A DNA stretch of 44,540 bases. It comes from Bacteroidota bacterium. GTDB lineage: Bacteria > Bacteroidota > Ignavibacteria > Ignavibacteriales > Ignavibacteriaceae. A program made the position numbers and the translations under genes. Location: positions 1 to 44,540 of the forward strand of contig JADFLR010000034.1 in NCBI GenBank assembly GCA_022564295.1, written 5' to 3'. Positions 25,803 through 35,697 of this stretch are shown one piece after another. Each line of letters starts with the position of its first letter. Within the stretch, counting starts at the first letter, position 1. The notes under the pieces were generated by a model. It was not told the DNA's origin. It did no database searches and was given only the letters and a program-made list of their open reading frames with translations.

Positions 25803-26849
25803 ATGAATTCAAATAAAAGTAAAACATCAAAACGAAAAAAAGAGCACCTTGAGTTGTGCCTTACGGATGCTGTGTCTTTTAAGAGAAAATCTACGGGATT
25901 TGAAAATTATGAATTCAAGCATTATCCAATTACCGAAGTTGATATAACAAAGCTTGATTTTCGCAGTAAGTTTTTCGGAAAAAAAATAAATTTTCCTTTT
26001 CTTATTTCTTGTATGACAGGAGGTACTTCCGAGGCAGAAAATATAAATGCACAGCTAGCTATTGTGGCTGAGGAATTAATAATTCCAATTGGAGTCGGCA
26101 GCCAAAGACAAGCACTTGAGGATAAAGATTTTGTCGATTCATTTAAGACTGTTAGAAAAAATGCACCCAACGTACCAGTTCTTGGCAATATCGGAGCAGC
26201 GCAGGTTGTTCAATTTAAATCTGTTGATCCTGTTAAAAAACTTGTTGATATGATTGAAGCTAATGCCATGGTTATACATATTAATCCGCTGCAGGAATTA
26301 CTTCAAAAAGAAGGGGAGACAATTTTTACAGGGCTTTTAAAAAAAATCAGAATGTTAGTTAAAAAATTAGGAGTTCCTGTTATTATAAAAGAAGTTGGTT
26401 CAGGAATTTCTAAAGAAGCTGCAGTAAAATTATTGGAAGCAGGTGTAAGAGGAATTGATGTTTCCGGTGCCGGCGGCACAAGCTGGGCTGGAGTTGAAAT
26501 TCTAAGAAATAAAGATTCTAATGAAAATGTTTTTTGGGATTGGGGTCTTCCAACCTCATACTGTATAAAAGAAGTGTTTATGCTGAAGAAAAATTATAAA
26601 TTTACTTTAATCGGTTCGGGAGGAATTAAAAACGGTTTGGATTCAGCAAAAGCATTTGCCCTCGGTGCTGATGTTGTTGCGTCTGCAAGACTCATACTGC
26701 AAGCACTCGATAAATCCGGAGTGGAGGAAACTGTAAAATATATAAATAGAATATTTGATGAAATTAGTAAAATTATGTACTTAACAGGTTCACATAATTT
26801 GAAGGAACTGAGAAATAACAAACTGATAAAAAAGGAATTATTTTATTGA
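25803..26849 (+). CDS. fni: Type 2 isopentenyl-diphosphate delta-isomerase
   Basis: 348 residues of the FMN- and NADPH-dependent IPP/DMAPP isomerase family. Visible are RKKEHLELCL (11-20), PFLISCMTGGT, GVGSQRQAL, LGNIGAAQVV, HINPLQELLQKEGE and the FMN-phosphate loops DVSGAGGTSW and GSGGIKNGLDSAKA. It interconverts IPP and DMAPP in the cytoplasm, feeding the polyprenyl synthase immediately downstream (four-base overlap). No strong ribosome site precedes the ATG. Confidence 0.93.
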   Translation: MNSNKSKTSKRKKEHLELCLTDAVSFKRKSTGFENYEFKHYPITEVDITKLDFRSKFFGKKINFPFLISCMTGGTSEAENINAQLAIVAEELIIPIGVGSQRQALEDKDFVDSFKTVRKNAPNVPVLGNIGAAQVVQFKSVDPVKKLVDMIEANAMVIHINPLQELLQKEGETIFTGLLKKIRMLVKKLGVPVIIKEVGSGISKEAAVKLLEAGVRGIDVSGAGGTSWAGVEILRNKDSNENVFWDWGLPTSYCIKEVFMLKKNYKFTLIGSGGIKNGLDSAKAFALGADVVASARLILQALDKSGVEETVKYINRIFDEISKIMYLTGSHNLKELRNNKLIKKELFY

Positions 26850-27841
26850 AACCATCGGAACAAAAAAAATATTCTGATATTTATGCGAAAGAAAGAAAAA
26901 AAATAAATTCCCGTCTGGAAAGTGCTTTCAGCAAACGGGAACCAAGATCATTATACAAACCTTCATCTTACATTATTTGCGGTGCTGGAAAAAGAATAAG
27001 ACCCCTGTTAGTGCTTTTAACTGCAAAGTCGGTTGGAGGTAAATTTGATGTTGCATATAATGCTGCTGTAGCTGTTGAACTGCTGCACAATTTTACACTT
27101 GTACATGACGATATTATGGACAACGCTGATAAAAGACGCGGCAGGTTAACTCTTCATAAAAAATATAATGAAAGCACGGCAATTTTGGTTGGTGATAGTT
27201 TGTTATCGGTAGCTTATGAATTTCTTCTTAAAGACTGCAACGGCAACTCAAAAAATATTTTAATTTCTTTTACAAATGGATTGGTTGAAGTATGCGAGGG
27301 ACAGGGGCTCGATACCGAATATGAACGCCGGAAAAATGTATCGCTTGATGAATATCTGTTAATGATAAAAATGAAAACTGCTTCGATGATAAAAATGTGC
27401 TGCAGAATCGGTTCAACTCTTGGCGGAGGTAGTAAAGAAGAGATAAAAGGTATTACAAGTTATGGCTTGAACCTTGGAATTGCTTTTCAAATACAGGATG
27501 ATCTTTTGGATATAACGGCAGACGAAGAAAAATTCGGAAAGCGGATTGGCGGCGATCTTTTGGAAGGAAAGAAAACTTATCTTTTAATTAAAGCACTGGA
27601 AAAAGCAAAGGGTGAAGATAGAAATGCATTGTTAAAAGTAATCGATAAGAAAGGAATAAAAATAAACCAGGTAAATAAATATAAAACGTTGTACGAAAAG
27701 TTGAACGTTATTGATGATGCAAAAAATTTAATTAATTATTATACTAAAAGAGCTTTGAAATCTCTTTATGTAATTAAGAATGAAAATGATAGAAAAATCT
27801 TAATCTGGCTGGCTGATATACTGTTGAAAAGAAATAATTAA
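26846..27841 (+). CDS. Polyprenyl (farnesyl/geranylgeranyl-type) diphosphate synthase
   Basis: 331 residues, TTG start overlapping the fni stop, with AAGGA about ten bases upstream. The first aspartate-rich motif is VHDDIMDNADKRRGR (near 90-104), the second QIQDDLLDITAD (near 215-226), and GKRIRPLL lies near residue 49. It condenses IPP with allylic diphosphates. Residues before the first motif are FTL, without an obvious aromatic stop, so chain length cannot be given with confidence; C15-C20 or longer for quinone side chains are possible. Followed directly (TAATG) by ptsH. Confidence 0.9.
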   Translation: MKPSEQKKYSDIYAKERKKINSRLESAFSKREPRSLYKPSSYIICGAGKRIRPLLVLLTAKSVGGKFDVAYNAAVAVELLHNFTLVHDDIMDNADKRRGRLTLHKKYNESTAILVGDSLLSVAYEFLLKDCNGNSKNILISFTNGLVEVCEGQGLDTEYERRKNVSLDEYLLMIKMKTASMIKMCCRIGSTLGGGSKEEIKGITSYGLNLGIAFQIQDDLLDITADEEKFGKRIGGDLLEGKKTYLLIKALEKAKGEDRNALLKVIDKKGIKINQVNKYKTLYEKLNVIDDAKNLINYYTKRALKSLYVIKNENDRKILIWLADILLKRNN

Positions 27842-28107
27842 TGATTGAGCTAATTGTTACAATTAAAAACAAAGCCGGCTTGCACACTCGTCCTGCTGCT
27901 ACAATCGTTAAGCTTGCTGCAAAATATGAATGCGAATTTTTTATATCGCGTGATGGAATGAATATTAATGGTAAAAGTATTATTGGTGTTATGACACTTG
28001 CTGCAGAGGAAGGTGCTAAGTTAACCTTAACATTCGATGGAGCAGATGAGGAAGAAGCTGCAAAGGAAATTGTAGATTTTTTTGAAAGAGGGTTTGGCGA
28101 AGAATGA
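27841..28107 (+). CDS. ptsH: HPr phosphocarrier protein
   Basis: 88 residues. AGLHTRPA places the phospho-accepting His15, and INGKSIIGVM places the regulatory Ser46. HPr takes phosphate from Enzyme I, whose gene overlaps by four bases. The window has no sugar-specific EII component, so the pair may work as a regulatory phosphorelay, with Ser46 phosphorylated by an HPr kinase encoded elsewhere. Start overlaps the preceding stop by one base. Confidence 0.94.
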   Translation: MIELIVTIKNKAGLHTRPAATIVKLAAKYECEFFISRDGMNINGKSIIGVMTLAAEEGAKLTLTFDGADEEEAAKEIVDFFERGFGEE

Positions 28108-29870
28108 AATCATTTAAAGACATATATAAAGGTTCTGAAAATAAAATTGCCGGAATTGCTGCCGCACCCGGAATTGTTATCGGCGAGGTTTATCTTTTTA
28201 CAAAAGAAAAACTTGAGATAAGTAAAGCTGATATTACTGATGTTGAAGAAGCTAAGATAAATTTTCATGAAGCATTAGAACGATCGAAAAAAGAATTAAC
28301 GAAAATATTTGCAATAGCCAAAGATAGGATGGGCGTTACAAGAGCAGCAATTTTTGAAGCTCAGTTGATGATTCTTGATGACCCGATTCTTATTGGAAAC
28401 ATTTTGAAGCGAATTGAAGATGAAAAAAAGCAGCCGGAATATATTGTTGATGATGAAATTTCAAAATACCAGCAATTGATGATACTTTCAAACGAATCTT
28501 ACATGAAAGAACGTGCAAATGATATTGAAGATATAAAAAACAGGATCGTAAGGAACCTGAGAAAGAAAAGATGGCAATCACGTATTCACAGTGATGCAGT
28601 GATCGTTAGCGATTCATTAACGCCGGCCGATATATTGCTGCTTTCAAGAAATCAAGTGAAAAGTTTTGTAACCGATCACGGCGGTTTGACTTCGCATGCT
28701 GCAATCATATCAAGATCGCTTAACATACCGGCAGTTTGCGGAACACACAACGCAACACAAAAATTAAAAGACGGACAAACAGTTATTGTTGATGGCTTTC
28801 ATGGTTATATAATTTACGATCCTACAGATGAACAAAAATCTTTCTTTAAAGAAAAACATCAACACCTTATTGCCCTGCAGAAAGAACTTGAAGAACTAAC
28901 CGATAAACCTGCTGTTACTAAGGACGGAAAGGAAATTCAGTTATTAGCTAATGTTGATGTAACAGGCGAGATGGATGTAGTTAAAACAAGCGGAGCAAAC
29001 GGAATTGGTCTTTATCGTTCCGAACAAATATTAGATGAGTTAGGAACCATTCCCACTGAAGAAGAGCAGGTAAGAATATATTCAAAATTAGCTTCAAGAA
29101 TATACCCTGATAACATCACAATTCGGGCTTTCGATATCGGCGGCGATAAGTTTCGCCTGTTCGATTATAACGAACCAAATCCTTTTCTTGGTTTGAGAGG
29201 AATTCGTTTGCTGCTTGAAAATCTTAAACTCTTTAAAGCGCAGATACGTTCAGTACTTCGTTCAAGCAGTAATAAAAATGTTCAGTTCATGCTTCCGATG
29301 ATTAGCACGATTGACGAAATTCACAGATCGAAAAAAATAATAAAAGAATGTATGGATGAATTGTCAAGCGAAAATAAATCGTTCGATGCAGAAATGAAAA
29401 TAGGCATTATGGTTGAAGTTCCTTCGGCTGCTGTAATGACAAGAGAATTTGCTGATGTTGTAGATTTTTTAAGTATTGGTACCAACGATTTGATACAATA
29501 TTTGATGGCTGTTGACAGGGGTAATGACCTTGTAGCTGATCTGTACCAGGAATTTAGCCCCGTGGTTTTGCGAACTATTAAGAAGATTGTTGATGATTCA
29601 AAACTTGCGGGCAAGCCCGTAAGTCTTTGTGGAGAGATGGCTGCCGATACACTCGCAATGCCGCTGTTAGTTGGTTTGGGTCTTGAATCATTGAGTATTT
29701 CGCCTGCAACAATACCTTATGCTAAAAGAATAATTAAAAGTTTTAATTATAAAGATGCAAAAAAAATGGCAGATAAATGTATCACTGTCTGTTATGAAGC
29801 TGAGATTGAAAAAACAATACTAAAATTCTTCGAAGAAAATGATATTACAAGAACAAGAAATATAATATAG
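28104..29870 (+). CDS. ptsI: PEP-protein phosphotransferase, Enzyme I
   Basis: 588 residues, near full family length. The N-domain has GGLTSHAAIISRS with the phospho-His198. The PEP-binding TIM barrel shows GIGLYRSE, RAFDIGGDK, FLGLRGIRL, GIMVEVPSA, IGTNDLIQYLMA and LCGEMA with the catalytic Cys. It phosphorylates HPr at the expense of PEP in the cytoplasm. ATGA overlap with ptsH shows coupling; the PGI/PMI gene follows after six bases. Confidence 0.95.
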   Translation: MKSFKDIYKGSENKIAGIAAAPGIVIGEVYLFTKEKLEISKADITDVEEAKINFHEALERSKKELTKIFAIAKDRMGVTRAAIFEAQLMILDDPILIGNILKRIEDEKKQPEYIVDDEISKYQQLMILSNESYMKERANDIEDIKNRIVRNLRKKRWQSRIHSDAVIVSDSLTPADILLLSRNQVKSFVTDHGGLTSHAAIISRSLNIPAVCGTHNATQKLKDGQTVIVDGFHGYIIYDPTDEQKSFFKEKHQHLIALQKELEELTDKPAVTKDGKEIQLLANVDVTGEMDVVKTSGANGIGLYRSEQILDELGTIPTEEEQVRIYSKLASRIYPDNITIRAFDIGGDKFRLFDYNEPNPFLGLRGIRLLLENLKLFKAQIRSVLRSSSNKNVQFMLPMISTIDEIHRSKKIIKECMDELSSENKSFDAEMKIGIMVEVPSAAVMTREFADVVDFLSIGTNDLIQYLMAVDRGNDLVADLYQEFSPVVLRTIKKIVDDSKLAGKPVSLCGEMAADTLAMPLLVGLGLESLSISPATIPYAKRIIKSFNYKDAKKMADKCITVCYEAEIEKTILKFFEENDITRTRNII

Positions 29871-29876
29871 GGAATT

Positions 29877-30908
29877 ATGGGAATTAAAAATTTAATAAAG
29901 AAGCACGATACACAAAATCAATTTAAAGTATTGATTGAATCCTTCAGGCAAATTGAATATGCCTGGGAAAATAAGTTAGATATAAGTTCTTCACACGCAA
30001 AAAATATAAATAATATAGTTGTTGCCGGAATGGGCGGTTCAGCAATTAGTGCTGATTTATTAAAACCTTTTTTAAGGGATGAACTTCAGATCCCTTTGTT
30101 TGTAAACAGAGATTATATCTTACCAAAATTTGCAGATGAAAAAACTTTAGTAATAATTTCATCTTATTCGGGAAACACAGAAGAAACAATTTCCAGTCTT
30201 AAAGGAGCTGTAAAAAAAGGTTGTAAAATAATAACTGTATCAACCGGCGGCTGGATAAAGAATTTTGCAGATGAGAATGATTTACCATGCATCAATCTTA
30301 AGGAAGGATTTCAACCGAGATTTGCTTTGGGCGTTAGTTTCTTTACGCTGTTAAGAATTTTACAATCCATTGAATTAATTCCGTTGCAAGAAGATGTTGT
30401 TAATGAAATAACTTTGTTGTGGAAGAATAAAGGAATTGAATATTCAGGTGAAGAAAATATTGCACTAAAACATGCGGAAGAGTTAGCCGGGTTCATACCG
30501 TTAATTTATTCTTCGGCAAACTTCGAATCAATTGGTTACCGTCTTAAATGTCAATTCAACGAAAATTCAAAATTGCATGCATTTAATAATGTTATTCCCG
30601 AGTTAAACCATAATGAAATCATTGGGTGGGAAACATTTCAGGAAAAGCAGCTAAATGCAAAATTGATTACTATCGTTGATAACGATTATCATCCACAAAT
30701 ATTAAATAGGTTTGAGTTAACAAAAGAACTTGCACAGAAAAGCGGTGTAGAAATTATCGTACTTAAAAGTATTGAAAAAAATGTTAAGGTACGAATTATG
30801 GATTTGATTTTTTTATGTGATTGGATAACTTATTATCTAGCTGTGCTGAGGGGTTTTGATCCTTCGGAAATTGACTATATACATGAGCTAAAGCAGCGTT
30901 TGGGTTAA
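29877..30908 (+). CDS. Bifunctional phosphoglucose/phosphomannose isomerase
   Basis: 343 residues with two SIS domains. VVAGMGGSAISADLL (48-62) and ISSYSGNTEET (near 98-108) form the sugar-phosphate site, and a C-terminal ELNHNEIIGWE segment gives the His/Glu seen in the archaeal-type PGI/PMI family. It interconverts glucose-6-P, fructose-6-P and mannose-6-P. It is last in the fni-ptsI cluster, tying sugar phosphates to that operon. No classical Pgi is seen in the window. Confidence 0.88.
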   Translation: MGIKNLIKKHDTQNQFKVLIESFRQIEYAWENKLDISSSHAKNINNIVVAGMGGSAISADLLKPFLRDELQIPLFVNRDYILPKFADEKTLVIISSYSGNTEETISSLKGAVKKGCKIITVSTGGWIKNFADENDLPCINLKEGFQPRFALGVSFFTLLRILQSIELIPLQEDVVNEITLLWKNKGIEYSGEENIALKHAEELAGFIPLIYSSANFESIGYRLKCQFNENSKLHAFNNVIPELNHNEIIGWETFQEKQLNAKLITIVDNDYHPQILNRFELTKELAQKSGVEIIVLKSIEKNVKVRIMDLIFLCDWITYYLAVLRGFDPSEIDYIHELKQRLG

Positions 30909-30979
30909 TTTGTTAGTTGTTACGCAATAAGAACTTAGCCGCAAAAAATATTTAAGTCATAATTCATTTATAAACAATT

Positions 30980-33802
30980 GTGATCTTCACTCGTTTTTCT
31001 AAATATCTTTTCTTAATCATTCTCCTTTATTCTCAGGTAGTCTCAGCTCAATATTTCTTTTTCGGAAGAAACAAAGTTCATTACGAAGACTTTGATTGGA
31101 AAGTAATGCGGACCGACCACTTCGATATTTTCTATTACGGTGAAATGCAGAACATTGCGGAGATTGGTGCATATTACGCTGAACAGGTTTATGACGAATT
31201 GAAAGTTGAAATGAATAATGTTGTAACACGCAGGGTTCCGCTTATTTTTTATAACACTTCTTTAGAATTCCAGCAAACAAATACCACTCCGGGTTTGCTG
31301 CCTGAAGGTGTTGGCGGCTTTTTTGAATTTTTGAAAGGAAGAGTTGTTTTACCCTCAACAGGTTCGCTTAAAGATTTTAAACATGTTATAAGGCATGAAC
31401 TTGTACACGTTTTTATGACGAACAAAGTTTACCGTGTTTTGCGCGATCACAAATTACCAACTAACAGAATGCCTCCTTTATGGTTTGTTGAAGGTCTTGC
31501 TGAATATTTATCCACCGATATGGATTCGCAGGCAGAAATGGTGATGAGAGATGCTGTTATTAATAATTATCTGGTAGGCATTAAAGATATATTCAGGATA
31601 TACGGTTCTTTTTTAATGTATAAAGAAGGACAAAGTTTCCTTGAATTTGCCGGTGAAAAATATGGCAAGCAGCGTGTGCTAGATATTATTGATAATATTT
31701 GGACAAACACTGCTTTTAGTCGCGTGCTTGAATATACCTTTAGAAAAAATCTTGAAGAATTAGATGCAGAGTGGCAGTATTATTTAAAGAAAAAGTATTA
31801 TCCTTTATTAGAAAAAGATGTTCCTCCTTCAATAGGTGCAACAAAAATTACCCAGGAGGGTTTTAATTTTTCTCCCGTTAGTTTTACAATCGACAGTATT
31901 AAATATATATACTTCATTGCTAACCGTGATGGCTATTCATCCATTTACAGAATGCCGTATTCTCCTGACAATAAACCACTGGATGATCCATCAATAGTTT
32001 TACGCGGAGAGAAGGATGAAGAGTTTGAAGCATTTCATCTATTTCAATCTGGTATGGATGTTTCATCGGAAGGGCTTATAGCATTTGTTACAAAAAAGGG
32101 CGGTACCGATGCCATTCATTTCTTTTCTATTTACCGAAACGAGATTGTTAAAAGATTCCATAGTCATGATTTAATAAATATTATCTCACCCAAATTTTCT
32201 GATAATGGTAACAGAGTTGTTTTCCATGCTGTTGATAGAAAAGGTTATATGGATTTATACATTTATGATCTTTTAGATGATAAACTTTACCGCATAACCA
32301 ACGATTACTATGACGACAGAGACCCTTCATTTGGTTTGAATGACAGACAAATAATTTTTACATCCGATAGAACTGGTGGAAAGTTCGAAAATAAATATAA
32401 TCTTTTCTCAATCAATCTCGATACTTATGAAATTGAATACGTAACCTATTTAAATGCTCATAACTATTCACCATTACTCTCTTCAGATAAGAAAAAATTA
32501 TTATTTACTTCCGAGTTAGACGGTGTAAGAAACATTTGGGAAATTAAAATTGAAGAAAACCAATTCGGCAAACAAATTAAACGTATTACAAGATTTATTA
32601 CCAGCGTTTTCACTCCTGTTTACTTTGATTCCTCTTCAATTGCATTTTCGGGATTTGAGAATTTCTCAATTAACCTTTATATGATGAGCGATTATCAAAC
32701 AGCTTTAGATTCTGCTGAAGTAATATCTATGGAAATGGATTCGGCAAAAGGTAAATGGATGGCTAATAAAATACAGCTTCCCTCCGAAAGAAAAAAACTT
32801 AAGTATGAAAAACAGTACGCACTTGATTTTGCGCAAAGTGTTGTTACAACCGATCCGATTTTTGGAACAAGAGGTGGTGCAATTTTATCTTTAAGTGATT
32901 TGCTGGGTGATGACCGTTATTATCTTTTAATTTATAATTCTGCAAACGTGCAAAGTGATTTTCTAAGAAGCTTCAACATAATATTGCAAAGAGCCAACCT
33001 TGGCAAAAGAGTGAACTATGGTTATGGTGTTTTTCACTTAAGCGGAAGAAGATATGATTTAAGAGATCCGGATGAATTCTTTTACGAAAGAATTTTCGGA
33101 GGTACTTTCGCATTGAATTATCCTGTTTCAAAATTTCAAAGACTGGAAGCAACTGTAACCCTTGCAAATTCGGATAAAGAAGTAGTTCCCGGCGTAATTG
33201 AACGAAAAGCATTGTTGGTTACAAACACCATCGCTTACGTTCACGATAATTCACTGTGGGGTCCAACAGGTCCGTTAGCGGGAAGCAGAGGTATTCTGCT
33301 GCTTGGTTACACTACCGATATAAAATTCAGTAATGTTAATTATTTTTCTTTCGTTGCAGATTACAGGTATTATGCACGGGTTGCCTTAACTACTTTGTTC
33401 GCCTTCAGAGTTGCATTATTTTATAATGAAGGAAAAGAAGCGAGAAGATATATTATTGGCGGAAGCTGGGACCTCAGGGGTTATAGAAGGTTTTCAATAA
33501 GAGGTGAGAAGATATGGTTCTCTTCGGTAGAATTTCGTTTTCCTTTGATCGATCAATTACTAATAAAATTCCCTGTTTTAAATTTAGGATTCGGGGGTAT
33601 AAGAGGAGCGTTCTTTTTTGATGTTGGCGGTGCGTGGGATAACAGATACAGAGAAACTCTCGGTGCTATAGGAACAGGAATAAGAGTAAATGTTTTTGGA
33701 GTGTTTACTTTAAGATACGATATCGGAAAAAAAATAGAAGATAATTTTACTCGGTTTCAGCCGGGTCTGTTTTACCAATTTTTCTTTGGATGGGACTTCT
33801 GA
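30980..33802 (+). CDS. Outer-membrane protein: metalloprotease + PD40 propeller + BamA-like barrel
   Basis: 940 residues from a GTG start, needed to include the signal peptide (VIFTRFSKYLFLIILLYSQ, cleavage near VSAQ). Residues ~40-270 are a peptidase-MA-like gluzincin domain with HELVH (139-143) and Glu171 in WFVEGLAEY as third zinc ligand. Residues ~290-580 are TolB/PD40-type propeller blades (DGYSSIYRMP, PKFSDNGNRVVFHA, IIFTSDRTGG). Residues ~630-940 are a BamA/surface-antigen-like barrel with GGSWDLRGYRRFS and a terminal FFFGWDF. Protease, propeller and barrel in one chain is unusual. It overlaps the PQQ-propeller lipoprotein gene by 13 bases, so the two probably work together in the envelope. 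Confidence 0.85.
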   Translation: MIFTRFSKYLFLIILLYSQVVSAQYFFFGRNKVHYEDFDWKVMRTDHFDIFYYGEMQNIAEIGAYYAEQVYDELKVEMNNVVTRRVPLIFYNTSLEFQQTNTTPGLLPEGVGGFFEFLKGRVVLPSTGSLKDFKHVIRHELVHVFMTNKVYRVLRDHKLPTNRMPPLWFVEGLAEYLSTDMDSQAEMVMRDAVINNYLVGIKDIFRIYGSFLMYKEGQSFLEFAGEKYGKQRVLDIIDNIWTNTAFSRVLEYTFRKNLEELDAEWQYYLKKKYYPLLEKDVPPSIGATKITQEGFNFSPVSFTIDSIKYIYFIANRDGYSSIYRMPYSPDNKPLDDPSIVLRGEKDEEFEAFHLFQSGMDVSSEGLIAFVTKKGGTDAIHFFSIYRNEIVKRFHSHDLINIISPKFSDNGNRVVFHAVDRKGYMDLYIYDLLDDKLYRITNDYYDDRDPSFGLNDRQIIFTSDRTGGKFENKYNLFSINLDTYEIEYVTYLNAHNYSPLLSSDKKKLLFTSELDGVRNIWEIKIEENQFGKQIKRITRFITSVFTPVYFDSSSIAFSGFENFSINLYMMSDYQTALDSAEVISMEMDSAKGKWMANKIQLPSERKKLKYEKQYALDFAQSVVTTDPIFGTRGGAILSLSDLLGDDRYYLLIYNSANVQSDFLRSFNIILQRANLGKRVNYGYGVFHLSGRRYDLRDPDEFFYERIFGGTFALNYPVSKFQRLEATVTLANSDKEVVPGVIERKALLVTNTIAYVHDNSLWGPTGPLAGSRGILLLGYTTDIKFSNVNYFSFVADYRYYARVALTTLFAFRVALFYNEGKEARRYIIGGSWDLRGYRRFSIRGEKIWFSSVEFRFPLIDQLLIKFPVLNLGFGGIRGAFFFDVGGAWDNRYRETLGAIGTGIRVNVFGVFTLRYDIGKKIEDNFTRFQPGLFYQFFFGWDF

Positions 33803-34938
33803 TAAAAAAAATATTAATTATCGCATCTATGATCGTTTGCCTTGTCGGTTGCGGAAAATCGCTCATTAAAATTACTGCAAAGTTAGATAGTGATCCGTAT
33901 CCGATGTTTGGAAGAACATCCGCCAGGAATTTCTATGTTCCGGTAACAGTTTCTGATTCATTGGTACTTAATTGGGAGAATGACGTTCACGGAAGTTTTA
34001 CTAATTCTTCTGTTACTATTTATGATGAGTATGTTTTTACAAGCGATCTTGGAGGTAGAATATATGTGTTTGATATTCATGACGGTTCAAAAGTTGGAAT
34101 GTTAAAAAGTAAAGATGCAATCTATTCAGCACCGCTGATTTTTAAATCTTTGGTTGTTTACGCTGTAGCCGAAGAGCAATACAATCTGACCGAATTAATT
34201 ATTTATAATTTTAAAACCGGTAAAGAAATATTTTACGAGGAAATTTACAGCCGTGTTTTATCTGAAATGATTGCACTTGAAGAGGGAATAATATTTTTAA
34301 CGGAAAGCGGGAGGTTAAACAGGTATGATCTTTCGGGAAAATCAATATGGCAGACCGAAACAGATGTAACAACGCGATGCTCACCATCATTAGAAAATGG
34401 GATAATAATTTTTGGTAATGATGATGGGGAAGTAATAACAGTGGATTTGGAAGACGGTGAGATCATCGATCGAAACTTTATTGGTGGTATGTTCACTGGT
34501 GCACCATCAATTGATAATAATATTGCTTACATGTCTAACAATAACGGAATAATTTATGCAATCGATTTAAACAGTACTGAAATAATTTGGGAACACGATA
34601 CAGGCGCAAGAATTATTATGTCTCCTGCAGTAGATAGTAAAAATGTTATCATCGGAAATTTAAGCGGCTCTCTTCTCTCACTTGATAAACTAAGTGGTGA
34701 ACCAAATTGGGGACAGCAGTTCAAAGGAGTATTCAATTCAACTCCGCTTCTTACAAATTACAGGATAATTATTCCCGATCTTTTTCGTTCATTATATATT
34801 ATCGATAAAAGCACTGGTATCCCTAATAAAATTTATTTACTTGAAGGAAGAGCCAAACTTTCGCCTGTTTATTTTGATGATATTTTATTTATTGGATTTG
34901 ACAGAGGTGTTTTAAGGGCGTATGATTTTGTTTATTAA
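33790..34938 (+). CDS. PQQ-like beta-propeller lipoprotein (BamB-like)
   Basis: 382 residues with an N-terminal lipoprotein signal and lipobox LVGC near residue 21. The body has seven or so PQQ/WD-like blades (GRIYVFDIHDGSKVG; GEVITVDLEDGEIID; GIIYAIDLNSTEIIWE; GSLLSLDKLSGEPNWG). This is the layout of BamB, the outer-membrane propeller of the BAM machine. As in BAM, a barrel protein is encoded next to it. It may be the partner of that barrel rather than true BamB. It overlaps the next gene by 17 bases. Confidence 0.8.
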   Translation: MGLLIKKILIIASMIVCLVGCGKSLIKITAKLDSDPYPMFGRTSARNFYVPVTVSDSLVLNWENDVHGSFTNSSVTIYDEYVFTSDLGGRIYVFDIHDGSKVGMLKSKDAIYSAPLIFKSLVVYAVAEEQYNLTELIIYNFKTGKEIFYEEIYSRVLSEMIALEEGIIFLTESGRLNRYDLSGKSIWQTETDVTTRCSPSLENGIIIFGNDDGEVITVDLEDGEIIDRNFIGGMFTGAPSIDNNIAYMSNNNGIIYAIDLNSTEIIWEHDTGARIIMSPAVDSKNVIIGNLSGSLLSLDKLSGEPNWGQQFKGVFNSTPLLTNYRIIIPDLFRSLYIIDKSTGIPNKIYLLEGRAKLSPVYFDDILFIGFDRGVLRAYDFVY

Positions 34939-35647
34939 AATATTATTTACTCTTGTAATTTCTATTGCTGCAAATGTGTTTCCGCAAGATTGTGAAGTTC
35001 ATCTAACAATAATAAGTGATATTGAAAATGTTTATATATTTATTGATGACTCACTTGCCGGAACGGGTAAAAATATTAATGTTATTTTATCAAAAGGGCG
35101 GCACAAAATCGTTGCTCTAGAAAACAGTGACAGGTGGGATTCTAAAACATTTATTGATTCACTAAATATTACTGATTGTAATGATACAACACTTCAATAC
35201 AACTTTAATAAAGAAGTGCTGCTGAACACCGAACCGCAGGATGTTTATGTGTTCAGTAATGATTCACTGATAGGTTACACTCCGCTATTAATTCCAATGG
35301 AATTGAATAACATCCGCTTAGAAAAAAATGATTTTGAAAGTAAGATAATCAGTTATTCTGATTTTGGGATTAATAAACCGGTTAAATTAAATTATACTGG
35401 CGAATATGATGACGGCAATTTCTTTGATAAAACACTTTTCAAGATATTGATAGGTACTATGGTTGGGTTGGGGGTAACAACTGCTTATTTAAAATTAGAA
35501 GCAGATGATAAATTTGCCGAATACAAGTTAACGGGGGATCCGGCTTTACTCGATCAGACAAATAGGCTAGATACATTGAGTGCTGTTACATTTGTTGCAC
35601 TCCAAATAAATTTTGGTGCAATCATCTACTTATTTCTTGTGGATTGA
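34922..35647 (+). CDS. Exported PEGA-like domain membrane protein
   Basis: 241 residues with a signal peptide (MILFIKILFTLVISIAAN, cleavage near FPQ). Two PEGA-like beta units follow (VYIFIDDSLAGTGKNINVILSKGRHKI; VYVFSNDSLIGYTPLLIPM). These small beta domains occur in surface-layer and secretion proteins. Two hydrophobic C-terminal segments (about 175-193 and 222-240) suggest a membrane anchor. It overlaps the PQQ-propeller gene by 17 bases and may add a periplasmic/peptidoglycan contact to that envelope group. No other family match is evident. Confidence 0.65.
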   Translation: MILFIKILFTLVISIAANVFPQDCEVHLTIISDIENVYIFIDDSLAGTGKNINVILSKGRHKIVALENSDRWDSKTFIDSLNITDCNDTTLQYNFNKEVLLNTEPQDVYVFSNDSLIGYTPLLIPMELNNIRLEKNDFESKIISYSDFGINKPVKLNYTGEYDDGNFFDKTLFKILIGTMVGLGVTTAYLKLEADDKFAEYKLTGDPALLDQTNRLDTLSAVTFVALQINFGAIIYLFLVD

Positions 35648-35697
35648 CAAACACTTTCCATATTTTAAAACCTCATTATATTTTTCTTGCTTATTAA

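Noticed and set aside
35644-35697. TTGACA overlapping the end of the PEGA-like gene as a prmC promoter
   Set aside because: No -10-like hexamer lies 16-18 bases downstream.
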